DNA of 64,000 nucleotides from Pseudooceanicola antarcticus. GTDB taxonomy: Bacteria; Pseudomonadota; Alphaproteobacteria; Rhodobacterales; Rhodobacteraceae. The stretch's first letter is position 1. The number at the start of each line of letters is the position of its first letter. The stretch lies in the NCBI RefSeq assembly GCF_900215355.1, contig NZ_OBEA01000001.1, positions 1 to 64,000 of the forward strand. Reading direction: 5' to 3'. Positions 37,476 to 46,406 of this stretch are shown here, one piece after another. The translations under genes and the position numbers were made by a program. Under the pieces are notes generated by a model, which searched no databases, was not told where the DNA came from, and saw only the letters and a list, made by a program, of their open reading frames with translations.

Positions 37476-39695
37476 ATGAGTGATTCAGGCAAGCGCAGAC
37501 CTCGTTTGGTCGCGGATAAACGCTATGGTGGGTCGAAAGGCCCGAAACGCCCCGCGCGAAGCGGTGGCGGCAGCGGCAGTGGTGGCGGCAAGGGTCGTGG
37601 CAAGGTGGCCCGCAAGGCCCCGCCGCGAAAGACGGCCCGGAAGGCGGCACCTCGCCGACGCAGCCCGGCCAAGCGTCGCAATCCCGTGGTGAACTTCTTC
37701 CTCTCGATCTTCGGCTGGATCTTCGGCCTGATCTGGCGCGTGCTTTGGCGTCTCTGTGCGGTCACCGCCGCGCTGGTGATCCTGGCCGCCGCGATCTCGG
37801 GCCTGACCATGCCGCCGCTCGAGGATCTCTATGACGGAAGGGTGCGGGGCTCGGTCACCCTGCTGGACGACTCGGGCGAGGTCTATGCCTGGCGCGGCGA
37901 CCAGTTCGGCGGCATGGTCAGTGCCGAAACGGTCTCTCCGCATCTGAAGAACGCCATTGTCGCCACCGAGGACAAGCGCTTCTATCGCCATCTCGGCGTG
38001 TCTCCGCGCGGCATCGCCAGCGCCATCCGCATCAACCTGCGCGAGGGGCGCGGGCCGCTGTCGGGCAACGGCGGTTCGACCATCACCCAGCAGACCGCCA
38101 AGCTGCTCTGCTTCGGCCAGAGCTACGATCCGACGGTCTGGGACAGCGAGGCCGCCTACGAGGCCGATTGCCGCGCCAGCACTCTGGCGCGCAAGGCCCG
38201 CGAGGCGATTTATGCCGTCGGCATGGAGATGCGCTACACCAAGGATGACATCCTGACGCTCTACATGAACCGGGCCTACCTGGGCGAGGGCACGCGCGGC
38301 TTCGAGGCCGCCAGCCAGCGCTACTTCGGCAAGTCGGCAGCCAATGTAACGCCCGCCGAGGCCGCCATGCTGGCCGGCCTTCTGAAGGCACCGACCCGCT
38401 ACGCGCCGACCAACAACCTGCAGCGCAGCCGCGACCGGGCCTCGGTCATCGTGCGGCTCATGGAGGATCAGGGCTACCTGTCCCATGCCGCCGCAGAGGA
38501 TGCCATCGCCAACCCGGCGCAGCTGAGCCAGAAGGCACAGGAGCAATCGGGCGGCTATTTCGCCGACTGGATAATGTCGTCTGCGCCGGATTTCCTGACC
38601 TCGAAGACCACCGCCGACGTGATGCTGACCACGACGCTGGACCAGCGCATCCAGAGCGCCGCCGAGGAAGCGGTGAAATGGGTGTTCGAAGAGAAGGTCC
38701 GCGAGGGCTCCAACGCCCAGGCCGCCGTGGTGGTGATGAGCGCCGATGGCGCCGTGCGCGCCATGGTGGGCGGTCGTGACGTGACCGGCGGCGGGGTGTT
38801 CAACCGCGCCACCCAGGCGCTGCGGCAGACGGGATCGAGCTTCAAGCCCTTCGTCTATGCCACCGCGCTGGAGCTGGGCTATCACTACAATGACGTGGTG
38901 GACGACGCGCCGCTGACCATCGACATCCCCGGCTCGGGTCCCTGGAGCCCCGAGAATTACGACCACCAGTTCCGCGGCCCCGTGACGCTGGAAGAAGCGC
39001 TGATGAAGTCGCTGAACATCCCGGCGGTGCGGGTCGCCACCGAGGTGGGGCTGGAGAACGTGCGCAAGATCGCCAGCGATTTCGGCATCCAGAGCGACCT
39101 GGCCGCAGGCCCGGCTCTGGCGCTCGGCGCTTCGGAAAGCACCCTGGTCGAGATGGTGGGAGCCTATGCCGGTATCCTCAACGGCGGCTCCTCCGTCACG
39201 CCCTACGGGCTGAAGGAAGTACGCCTGCAAGGCGATGCAGAGCCCCTGATGGGCAGCGACGGCGGCATCGGCGAGCGGGTGATCCGCGAGGAAGCGGCCC
39301 GGGAGCTGATCTACATGATGCGCCAGGTCGTCACCCAGGGCACTGGCGGCCGCGCGGGCCTTGCCGACCGCGAGATCGCGGGCAAGACCGGCACCACCCA
39401 GGCCGCCCGCGACGCCTGGTTCGTGGGCTTCTCGGCCGATTACGTGGCCGGGGTCTGGATGGGCTACGACGACAACACCCCGCTCACCGGCGTCACCGGC
39501 TCGGGTCTGCCCGCCGAGATCTTCCACGAGGTCATGACCCGCGTCCACGACGGCCTGCCGGTGCATGAGCTGCCGATGCTGCACCCGGCCCCCGAACCCG
39601 CGCGCAACCTGCCAGGCGCGCCCTCCCAGGGCAGCGGGCAGCGGCTGGACAACGTGATCGAGAGGGCGCTGAAGGATATCTTCGGCCTGAACTGA
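37476..39695 (+). CDS. Class A penicillin-binding protein (PBP1A/1C-like, bifunctional)
   Basis: A 739-residue peptidoglycan synthase. The cytosolic N-terminus (about 70 residues) is a Lys/Arg/Gly/Ser-rich disordered tail, then one membrane anchor (about 72-108). The glycosyltransferase domain has ATEDKRFYRHLGVSP (catalytic Glu about 164) and GGSTITQQTAKLL; the transpeptidase has SSFK with Ser about 452, SLN and KTGTT near 635. All catalytic motifs are intact. Divergent from glnK. The C-terminus ends soon after the transpeptidase domain. Confidence 0.94.
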   Translation: MSDSGKRRPRLVADKRYGGSKGPKRPARSGGGSGSGGGKGRGKVARKAPPRKTARKAAPRRRSPAKRRNPVVNFFLSIFGWIFGLIWRVLWRLCAVTAALVILAAAISGLTMPPLEDLYDGRVRGSVTLLDDSGEVYAWRGDQFGGMVSAETVSPHLKNAIVATEDKRFYRHLGVSPRGIASAIRINLREGRGPLSGNGGSTITQQTAKLLCFGQSYDPTVWDSEAAYEADCRASTLARKAREAIYAVGMEMRYTKDDILTLYMNRAYLGEGTRGFEAASQRYFGKSAANVTPAEAAMLAGLLKAPTRYAPTNNLQRSRDRASVIVRLMEDQGYLSHAAAEDAIANPAQLSQKAQEQSGGYFADWIMSSAPDFLTSKTTADVMLTTTLDQRIQSAAEEAVKWVFEEKVREGSNAQAAVVVMSADGAVRAMVGGRDVTGGGVFNRATQALRQTGSSFKPFVYATALELGYHYNDVVDDAPLTIDIPGSGPWSPENYDHQFRGPVTLEEALMKSLNIPAVRVATEVGLENVRKIASDFGIQSDLAAGPALALGASESTLVEMVGAYAGILNGGSSVTPYGLKEVRLQGDAEPLMGSDGGIGERVIREEAARELIYMMRQVVTQGTGGRAGLADREIAGKTGTTQAARDAWFVGFSADYVAGVWMGYDDNTPLTGVTGSGLPAEIFHEVMTRVHDGLPVHELPMLHPAPEPARNLPGAPSQGSGQRLDNVIERALKDIFGLN

Positions 39696-39735
39696 CCGCC
39701 CAGGCCACCCCGACCGGCAATGCCGGGAAAGACGA

Positions 39736-39767
39736 AAGGCGCGCGCTACACGAGGAGCGCGCGCCTT
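39736..39767. terminator. Bidirectional hairpin terminator between the PBP and M20 genes
   Basis: Perfect 12-bp stem AAGGCGCGCGCT (39736-39747) with AGCGCGCGCCTT (39756-39767), eight-base loop. It serves the plus-strand PBP gene and the minus-strand M20 gene, which converge here; only short T-rich tracts flank it. Confidence 0.75.
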
Positions 39768-39789
39768 CATGTCTTCAGTGCCGGGCGCC

Positions 39790-41154
39790 TCAGCTCTTGC
39801 CGAAGTGCTCCATGATCGCGGCGGCGTACTTGATGCCCTGGATGTACTTGTCCACGTGCACGTTCTCGTCCGGGGCATGCAGGTTGCAGCCGGGATTGGC
39901 GAAGCCGGTCAAGACGCAGGGAATCCAGACGTGACGCAGGATGGCGCCCTCGGCCGAGACGCCGTTGACGATCGGGGGCTCGCCATAGACCTCATGGGCG
40001 GCGGCGATGATCGCCTCGCTGATGTCTTCCTTGGCCGAGATCTTGTAGGGCTCCTCGGCGCGCTCGAAGGTCCGCACCTCGATGTTGTCGAAGCCCTGGG
40101 CCGCGATGTGGTCGCGCAGCTTCTTCGCCGCGGCATCAGGCTGGATGTTGGGGATCAGGCGGAAGTCCATGCGCACCCGCGCCTCGGCCGGAACGATGGT
40201 CTTGGTGCCCTTGCCGGTGTAGCCGCCGACGATGCCCTGGATATTGGCCGTAGGCTCGTAGGTGCGGGCGCGGACGGCGTCGATGCCTTCGCGGTTCAGC
40301 ACGAAGTTGTCGACGCCCAGCTCTTCCTTCAGCAGGTCGAAGTCGATCCGCGCGGCCTTGTCGGCCAGGAAGCCCTCGTGATCCTCGTCGGGGATGTAGA
40401 TGCCCTCGGCCCAGTCGTCGATCAGGATATTGCGGTCCCGGTCCATGATCGTGGCCAGGCAGTGGACCAGGTCCCAGACCGGGTTCGGCACTAGCGGGAA
40501 GTTCAGCGAATGCACGTCGGTCCTGGCGCCCCGCGCCACCAGCTCGACGAAGAGCACCGACTTCAGGCCAAGCGAGACATCGGGCACATCCGGGCCGACT
40601 TCCAGCGACCCGTCCAGGCAATGCATCCCGTCCGCCGCCAGCAGCTCCTTGTTCTGCTCGGCCCAGGGCCCGAGGTTCGGAGAGCCGATTTCCTCTTCCC
40701 CCTCGATCAGCAGCTTCAGTCCGACCGGCACGTCGCCGCGTACCGCCAGGAAGGCCTTGGCCGCCTTGTTGAAGGCCATGACGCCGCTCTTGTTGTCCGT
40801 GGCGCCGCGCCCGTAGAGCACGCCGTCGACGATCTCGGCCGACCAGGGCCCACCGTGGGTCCAGGCCTCGATCGGCTCGGGCGGCTGCACGTCGTAGTGC
40901 GAGTAGCAAAGCATGGACTTCTTCGAGCTCTTCGACTTGATCTCTCCGAAGACAACCGGGGGACCTTCACGCAGTTCGTGGAACTCCGCCGGCAGCCCGT
41001 CCTTGTGCATCATGTCGCGCAGCAGCTCGGCGCATTCGCGCAGACCGATGTCCTGTGCAGAGATCGACGGCTGGCGCACGAAGCTCTGCAGATCGGCGAC
41101 GAATTCGTCGGCGTGGGCATCGATGTAGTCGTAGATTTCCTTCATGTCGCTCAT
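39790..41154 (-). CDS. M20 family dipeptidase/peptidase
   Basis: A 454-residue zinc peptidase of the M20 (CNDP/PepV-like) family. Metal ligands lie in CYSHYDVQPPEP, GRGATDNKSG and EGEEEIGSP; the C-terminal His is in GAILRHVWIP or the HAPDENVH motif. The family hydrolyses dipeptides or amide-linked amino acids. Last gene of the 11-gene minus-strand operon that starts at 50660. It is ATGA-coupled to the SDR gene upstream and followed by a strong hairpin terminator. Confidence 0.92.
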   Translation of the reverse strand: MSDMKEIYDYIDAHADEFVADLQSFVRQPSISAQDIGLRECAELLRDMMHKDGLPAEFHELREGPPVVFGEIKSKSSKKSMLCYSHYDVQPPEPIEAWTHGGPWSAEIVDGVLYGRGATDNKSGVMAFNKAAKAFLAVRGDVPVGLKLLIEGEEEIGSPNLGPWAEQNKELLAADGMHCLDGSLEVGPDVPDVSLGLKSVLFVELVARGARTDVHSLNFPLVPNPVWDLVHCLATIMDRDRNILIDDWAEGIYIPDEDHEGFLADKAARIDFDLLKEELGVDNFVLNREGIDAVRARTYEPTANIQGIVGGYTGKGTKTIVPAEARVRMDFRLIPNIQPDAAAKKLRDHIAAQGFDNIEVRTFERAEEPYKISAKEDISEAIIAAAHEVYGEPPIVNGVSAEGAILRHVWIPCVLTGFANPGCNLHAPDENVHVDKYIQGIKYAAAIMEHFGKS

Positions 41155-41867
41155 GTCGTTTCCTCCTGGGACAGGTCCCATGCGTTGAGCCGCGCCCCGC
41201 TGAACCCCGGCGCCCGCGTGGCGGCAATCCGCAGGAAGGCGGGGGCCAGCGCCGCTGGCGCGACCCACTTCTTCTTCAGCTCCGGGGGGTAGTTCTGTTC
41301 CGACATCGGCGTCTGCATCGCCATGCCGGGGGTGATCGTGCAGGACAGGATGCCCGCGGCCTCGCCTTCCATGGCCAGGCACTTGGAGAGCCCCTCCAGC
41401 GCGTGCTTGGCGGCGCAATAGGCGGTCTCGTCGGCAAAGCCCTTGATGCCGGACTGCGAGGAGACGAAGATCAGCGCCCCGCCGCCTCGCGCCACCATGT
41501 CGGGCCAGACGGCCTGGGCCAGGATGAAGCCCGCGTCGATGCCCACGTCCAGCGTGGCGCGGAACATCTCGTAGCTGACCTCGGCGAAGGGCTGGGGTTT
41601 CAGGATGGCGGCGTTATGCACCAACGTGTCGACCGGCCCGGCTGCGCGCAGCTCGGCGATGGCGGCGCGGGTGGCATCCGCATCGGAGAGGTCGCAGACC
41701 ACGGTCCGGGCACCCAGCTCGGTTCCCAGGGCGGCCAGCGCCGCCCCGTCCCGGTCGATCAGCCCCAGCGAGGCCCCCTCGGCGGCGAAGGCGCGCGCGA
41801 TGGCCGCGCCAAGTCCCTGCGCCGCGCCGGTGATGACGACATGCTGTTCGGCAAGGGGGCGGGTCAT
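41151..41867 (-). CDS. Short-chain dehydrogenase/reductase
   Basis: A 238-residue classical SDR: cofactor motif TGAAQGLG near residue 14, NNA-like HNAA, catalytic Ser in VSSQSG, and YCAAKHA (YxxxK). Asp in LIDRDG after beta-2 favours NAD(H). It oxidises a secondary alcohol or reduces a ketone; substrate unknown. ATGA overlaps join it to the oxidoreductase gene upstream and to the M20 gene downstream. Confidence 0.92.
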   Translation of the reverse strand: MTRPLAEQHVVITGAAQGLGAAIARAFAAEGASLGLIDRDGAALAALGTELGARTVVCDLSDADATRAAIAELRAAGPVDTLVHNAAILKPQPFAEVSYEMFRATLDVGIDAGFILAQAVWPDMVARGGGALIFVSSQSGIKGFADETAYCAAKHALEGLSKCLAMEGEAAGILSCTITPGMAMQTPMSEQNYPPELKKKWVAPAALAPAFLRIAATRAPGFSGARLNAWDLSQEETT

Positions 41868-42946
41868 GTGGCGCTGGCCAGGTCGAGGTCGATCCAGCGG
41901 CGTTCCTCGGTCGAGGTCCAGACCGCGTCCAGCACCATCTGGTTGCGCAGCCCGTCCACGAAGGTGGCGCCACGGGCCAGCGGGCGGCCCTCTGCGATGG
42001 CCGAGGTCAGCTCGCGCAGGGCCTCCAGGACCGAGACGTTCCAGATGCCCTTGTTCAGACCCGGCAGGCCCGCATTGGGATCGGTGACGGTGATCTCCTC
42101 GAAGCCGCCGGTGCCCTTGGCGAAGTAGAGCCGCTCATCCGAGTTCGACAGGGTGATCGTCCCCTTCGAGCCAAAGATCTGCGTCTCGTTACCCATGTTG
42201 GCGGCGGCGACACCGGACATGAAGACCTGCGCCAGCGCGCCCGAGGGCATCTGCAGCGTGAGGTGAGAGAGGTCGTCGGAGGTCGCTGTCCAGCCCTCAC
42301 CGGTCTTCGGGTCGATCCGGTCCGGCACCATGGTCAGCGCCTGGCCGATGACCGAGGCGGGCTCTCCCAGCCACCAGCGCAGCATGTCCACCTGGTGCGA
42401 GCCATTGGCCCCCAGGCGGCCGCCGCCCTGGGCGCGGTCCGACCACCAGTCGCCGCGCGGACGGCTGGCGGGGTCGTTCCAAGAGGCGCCGATATTGGTG
42501 ATGTTGATATGCCGGATCTCGCCCAGGTCGCCCTGGGCGATCATCTCGGCGATACGGGCACGATTGGGATTGAAGCGCAGCTCGTGGTCCACCATGTGCA
42601 GGCGGCCTGCGGCACGGGCGGCCTCCAGCATGGCGCGGGCCTCGGCCGCGTTCATGGCCGTCGGCTTCTCGCACAGGACATGGGCACCGCGAGCCACGCA
42701 GGCCTCAACCATGGGGGCATGCATGACGGTCGGCGTGGCGATGCAGACCAGGTCCAGCTCGACCTCGTCCAGCATCTGCCGCCAGTCGTCGTAGACATGT
42801 TCGATCCCGTGCGGCTCGCTGGCGGCACGGGCGCTCTCCATCCGCCCGGAGGCCAGCGCGACGGGGGTCGCGCCGTCGATGTGGGCAAGCGCGGGCAGAT
42901 AGGCATCGCGGGCAAAGCTCGCGCCGATAATTCCCGTTCTGATCAT
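41864..42946 (-). CDS. Gfo/Idh/MocA family oxidoreductase 1
   Basis: A 360-residue NAD(P)-dependent dehydrogenase of the glucose-fructose oxidoreductase family. Rossmann start IRTGIIGASFARDAYLP and catalytic-domain motif LCEKPTAMN (Lys of EKP). The second domain is the usual beta-sheet dimer face (DLSHLTLQMPSGA). Members act on sugars, inositols and cyclitol or imine compounds. Four-base overlaps tie it to the SDR downstream and to a paralogous gene upstream. Confidence 0.92.
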   Translation of the reverse strand: MIRTGIIGASFARDAYLPALAHIDGATPVALASGRMESARAASEPHGIEHVYDDWRQMLDEVELDLVCIATPTVMHAPMVEACVARGAHVLCEKPTAMNAAEARAMLEAARAAGRLHMVDHELRFNPNRARIAEMIAQGDLGEIRHINITNIGASWNDPASRPRGDWWSDRAQGGGRLGANGSHQVDMLRWWLGEPASVIGQALTMVPDRIDPKTGEGWTATSDDLSHLTLQMPSGALAQVFMSGVAAANMGNETQIFGSKGTITLSNSDERLYFAKGTGGFEEITVTDPNAGLPGLNKGIWNVSVLEALRELTSAIAEGRPLARGATFVDGLRNQMVLDAVWTSTEERRWIDLDLASAT

Positions 42947-43995
42947 GCTGATTTCTCCTGTTGGTCTGTTTCTTCGCGCAGCTCGGCGATGCTGACGGGG
43001 GCTCCGCGGTCCGAAGACCGGATGCAGGCCGCCAGCATGAGCAGAGATTGCAGATGGTCACGCCCCGAACACTCCAGCGGGCCCTGGCCCGTGAAGGCCC
43101 GCACGGCCATGTCGAGCAGGGCACGGGCATCGGTGAGCCAGGGTTCATGCGGGGCCATGGGGACGGGGGTGTACTCCGCTTCGGTCCGCCGGGCGGCGAC
43201 CAGGTCCGAGAACATCTCGCGCTGGATCAGGACCCCGTCGGTGCAGTCGGTGCGCCAGTCGAAATCCAGCCGGTCGACGCCGCCCGCCCAGGTGCCCTGG
43301 TAGTTGACGAACATCCCGCCCTCGAAGTCGATCAGCGCCGAAACATTGGCGTCGCCACGGTACATCGACCAGCTGGGGTTGAAGGTCCGGGCGTCGATCC
43401 TCAGCGGCTCGGCCCCGTAGACATGGCGCATCAGGTCGAAGTGGTGGATCGACTGCTCCCAGAGCATCGGCTGATCCATGGTCAGCGGGTACTTGTTCAG
43501 ATGCGGCAGCTGGCCGTCGCGCCAGCGCTCGTAGGTGAAACGGGCGAACTCGGGCTGGCCGACACGCCCTTCGGCCAGGGCCTGGCGCAGGGCGACGGTG
43601 ACCGGCAGGTAGCGGAAGTTCAGCCCGACGATCAGCTTGCGGCCCAGGGACTCGGCCTGTGCCACGTAGCGCGCGGCCAGGCCGACATCATCGGCCAGGG
43701 GCTTCTCGGCCAGGATGTCCAGCCCGGCGCCGAGGCAGGCCTCGATCTGGGCCTCCCGACCGCCCGGTGGCGTGACCAGAAGCGCCGCGTCGGCCTCGAC
43801 CTGTCGCAGCAGGCCGGCCGCATCCGCAGCCGTTGCGGCCGCCGGGAACAGGGTCGCCGCCGCCTTGAGGGCCGCCTCTCCGGGATCGGCCAGGCCCACG
43901 ACCTGCACGTCGTCGCGTTCGGCGACCACGCGCAGCCAGGTCCGGGCTCGGGCGCCGAGACCGATGACGACAAGGCGCAGGGGGGAAGGGGTCAT
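42943..43995 (-). CDS. Gfo/Idh/MocA family oxidoreductase 2
   Basis: A 350-residue paralog of the neighbouring oxidoreductase: Rossmann start LRLVVIGLGARARTWL, LAEKPLADD catalytic motif, and GLNFRYLPVTVALRQAL. The catalytic-domain His/Asp region is HHFDLMRHVYG. The pair of such genes side by side suggests two successive oxidation steps or a heteromer. Coupled by ATGA to the genes on both sides. Confidence 0.92.
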   Translation of the reverse strand: MTPSPLRLVVIGLGARARTWLRVVAERDDVQVVGLADPGEAALKAAATLFPAAATAADAAGLLRQVEADAALLVTPPGGREAQIEACLGAGLDILAEKPLADDVGLAARYVAQAESLGRKLIVGLNFRYLPVTVALRQALAEGRVGQPEFARFTYERWRDGQLPHLNKYPLTMDQPMLWEQSIHHFDLMRHVYGAEPLRIDARTFNPSWSMYRGDANVSALIDFEGGMFVNYQGTWAGGVDRLDFDWRTDCTDGVLIQREMFSDLVAARRTEAEYTPVPMAPHEPWLTDARALLDMAVRAFTGQGPLECSGRDHLQSLLMLAACIRSSDRGAPVSIAELREETDQQEKSA

Positions 43996-44912
43996 GGGGT
44001 ATCCTCCGACAGGCCGAGGGCCGCCAGTCCGGCCGGGATCGCTGTCCAGTCAAGCAAGGCCATGGGCGAGCGGCGGCAACTGCCCATGGGCGGGCGCATC
44101 GGCCCGTCGGTTGCGAAGTGGCGTGGCACACCCGGCGCGATCAGCTCTGCCAGGGCCTCATCGCCGATGGCCGGCGGCGTACCCGCGTGCAGGACGCCGG
44201 GTTCAACGTCGGGCAGGGCCTCGAGAAGCGCGGCGACGCCCTGGGCGAGATCCGGCAACCAGGCCCATTCCCGCAGGGCGCCTGCCCGGCCCGAGCGCAG
44301 CATGCCCTGCACCGCCTCGGCATGCAGGCGCTGCGGCAGGCTGAGACCGGGGCGGGAGGGGCGCGCCACCTCGCCCGGCCCGAAGATATTGCCCAGGCGC
44401 AGGGGAAGGGCAGCGAAGTCCGGCTCTTGGGCGGCCATGGTCAGGATCTCTCCCGCCAGCTTGGTGGCGGCATAGGGGCCCTTGGCCGTCGGGGTCATGT
44501 CCTCGGTCAGCCGTGCCCGGTCCAGCCCGTCGCGCTGGTCGAAGACCCCGGTGGAGCTCAGAAAGATGAGCCGCCCGGCCCCGGCCTGCCGGGCCTCGGC
44601 CAGGGCGCGCAGGGTCAGGGTGGTGTTCATCTCCAGATGCGCCGCCGGGCTGATCCCGAGCGCCTCGGGTGAGGCCGTCAGCGCCGCGCCATGGATCACC
44701 GCCCCCGGCGCCAGGGAGGCGATGACCCCCGGCGAGGCCAGCAGATCTGCCTCGACGAGACGCACGCCTGTCAGCTTCCGCCGCGCCGCTGCGTCGAAGT
44801 GCCGGTCCAGGGCGGTGACCTGCCATCCACGGCTGGCCAGCGCCTGCGCAAAGGCCGCGCAGACGAAGCCACCGGCCCCGGTGACCACCACATGACGTCG
44901 GTCGCCGCTCAT
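43992..44912 (-). CDS. NAD-dependent epimerase/dehydratase family protein
   Basis: A 306-residue extended-SDR. The nucleotide motif is VTGAGGFVCAAFAQAL, where the third Gly of GxxGxxG is Cys. The catalytic YxxxK is in KGPYAATKLAGE, and SSTGVF supplies Ser/Thr. It probably acts on a sugar or a lactone/hydroxyacid compound. ATGA overlap with the downstream oxidoreductase; 43-base gap to the AllA-like gene upstream. Confidence 0.88.
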   Translation of the reverse strand: MSGDRRHVVVTGAGGFVCAAFAQALASRGWQVTALDRHFDAAARRKLTGVRLVEADLLASPGVIASLAPGAVIHGAALTASPEALGISPAAHLEMNTTLTLRALAEARQAGAGRLIFLSSTGVFDQRDGLDRARLTEDMTPTAKGPYAATKLAGEILTMAAQEPDFAALPLRLGNIFGPGEVARPSRPGLSLPQRLHAEAVQGMLRSGRAGALREWAWLPDLAQGVAALLEALPDVEPGVLHAGTPPAIGDEALAELIAPGVPRHFATDGPMRPPMGSCRRSPMALLDWTAIPAGLAALGLSEDTP

Positions 44913-44955
44913 CGCTGGGAAGCCATCTGGGCAGTCATCAGGACGGGCCGGCGGC

Positions 44956-45477
44956 TCATGCGCCGGGCTCCATCAGGGTGACTGGCGGGATCGAGCGGAA
45001 CTCATCGTCCGCACCCGGTCCGCCGCGCCACATCATCACGACGAAATTGCCGTCGCGGTCGAGGACGCAGGCGCCCATGTGCCAGACCATCGGGCGGAAG
45101 ATCACGCCCCGGTTGCCGGGCACCAGGAAGCCCTGCGCCGCCGCGGGCACCGGGTCGCCGTTCTCGTCCGAGGGCATCACCATCACGACGTAGCGGCTGA
45201 CATCCATCGGCACGAAGCATTGCGCCGCATGGGGGTGGCGCTCGACGCCGGCGCAGACCAGCGGCAGCACCGAGGGCGCGACCCGGTTCACGTGCACCAC
45301 GGGGGCGGCCGTTTCCGGGCGCGGGTCGAAGTGGGCGCTGTAGAAGGCCCGGCGCTCCGAGACGGCGGGGGGCTTCACGAATTCGCCGAAGGGGGCGAAG
45401 GCGGCATCATCTGGGTCTTGAAGCACGATCACCTGTTCGTTCGACAGGCGGCGTGCAGGTCGTCCGGTTCCGGTCAT
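44956..45477 (-). CDS. Ureidoglycolate lyase (AllA) family protein
   Basis: A 173-residue cupin-like protein of the AllA family, which splits ureidoglycolate to glyoxylate and urea. Recognisable motifs: GVERHPHAAQCFVPM (substrate/metal His) and the PMVWHMG turn with second conserved His. True AllA starts nearer the core; the first 20 residues here are extra. Overlaps the allantoinase-like gene by four bases. Whether the ureidoglycolate activity is retained is uncertain, because the nearby genes do not form a standard allantoin pathway. Confidence 0.82.
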   Translation of the reverse strand: MTGTGRPARRLSNEQVIVLQDPDDAAFAPFGEFVKPPAVSERRAFYSAHFDPRPETAAPVVHVNRVAPSVLPLVCAGVERHPHAAQCFVPMDVSRYVVMVMPSDENGDPVPAAAQGFLVPGNRGVIFRPMVWHMGACVLDRDGNFVVMMWRGGPGADDEFRSIPPVTLMEPGA

Positions 45478-46373
45478 GCAGGCGACACCTCGGCCCAGTG
45501 CCGCGCGATATCCGCGCGCCCCGCGATCCAGACGCCCTCGGCCTTCTGAACATGGTCGATGAAGCGCATCAGGCCCGACAGTCGCCCTGGGTGACCCAGG
45601 ATGCGCGAATGGATACCGACCGACATGATGCGCGGCCTGGTGGCGGCTTCCGCCAGCAGCACATCGAAGGAGGCGATCAGGAAATCCGCGTAGTCCTGCG
45701 GATTGAAGACATCGCCCGAGAGGAACTTGGCGTCATTGGTCACAAGCGAATAGGGCACCACCAGGTGAGCCGTCTCGCCGACCGCGGTCCAATAGGGCAG
45801 GTCGTCGTTGTAGGCATCGCTGTCGTAGCTGTAGCCACCGTGTTCGACCACCAGGCGCCGGGTCCGGGGCGAGCGGGAATAGCGGCTGTACCAGCCATCG
45901 GGCGCGCGGCCGGTCATGCGCTTGATGCTGTCGTAGGCGCGGGCGATATGCTCGCGCTCGGTCGCCTCGTCCAGCCGGTAGTGCTCGATCCAGCGCCAGC
46001 CATGGGCGCAGATATCCCAGCCGCTTTCGGCCACCGCCTCGGCCACCTTGGGCGCCCGTTCGAGGGCCAGGCCGCAGGCGAAGATGGTCAGCGGCAGGCC
46101 ACGGTCGCGGAACAGGTCCCGGATGCGCCAGAAGCCGGCGCGCTGGCCATATTCGTACATGCTCTCCGATGCGAGGTCGCGGTCCCCCTGGGGCACGCGC
46201 GGCGCGCGCACCTCCAGCAGGGCCCCCTCGGAGCGGCCATCGCCATCCCCGAGAGAGTACTCGGACCCCTCCTCTACGTTCAGCACGAAGTTCAGTGCAA
46301 GACCTGCACCATTGGGCCAGCGCACCTGCGGCGCGCCGCCCCCGTACCCAAGGAAGTCACGTGTGTCTGTCAT
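45474..46373 (-). CDS. PuuE-type allantoinase / polysaccharide deacetylase family protein
   Basis: A 299-residue NodB-fold hydrolase resembling PuuE, the metal-independent allantoinase: N-terminal GYGGGAPQVRWPNGAGLALNFVLN, conserved YEYGQRAGFWRI, HGWRWIEHYRLD and GIHSRILGHPGR motifs. PuuE opens the hydantoin ring of allantoin; related proteins act on other cyclic or acylated amides. Coupled by ATGA to the AllA-like gene, which would use a ureido product. Confidence 0.85.
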   Translation of the reverse strand: MTDTRDFLGYGGGAPQVRWPNGAGLALNFVLNVEEGSEYSLGDGDGRSEGALLEVRAPRVPQGDRDLASESMYEYGQRAGFWRIRDLFRDRGLPLTIFACGLALERAPKVAEAVAESGWDICAHGWRWIEHYRLDEATEREHIARAYDSIKRMTGRAPDGWYSRYSRSPRTRRLVVEHGGYSYDSDAYNDDLPYWTAVGETAHLVVPYSLVTNDAKFLSGDVFNPQDYADFLIASFDVLLAEAATRPRIMSVGIHSRILGHPGRLSGLMRFIDHVQKAEGVWIAGRADIARHWAEVSPA

Positions 46374-46406
46374 GCGGCCTCCTGCGGGCAGGGGCGAGCG
46401 GGCAAC

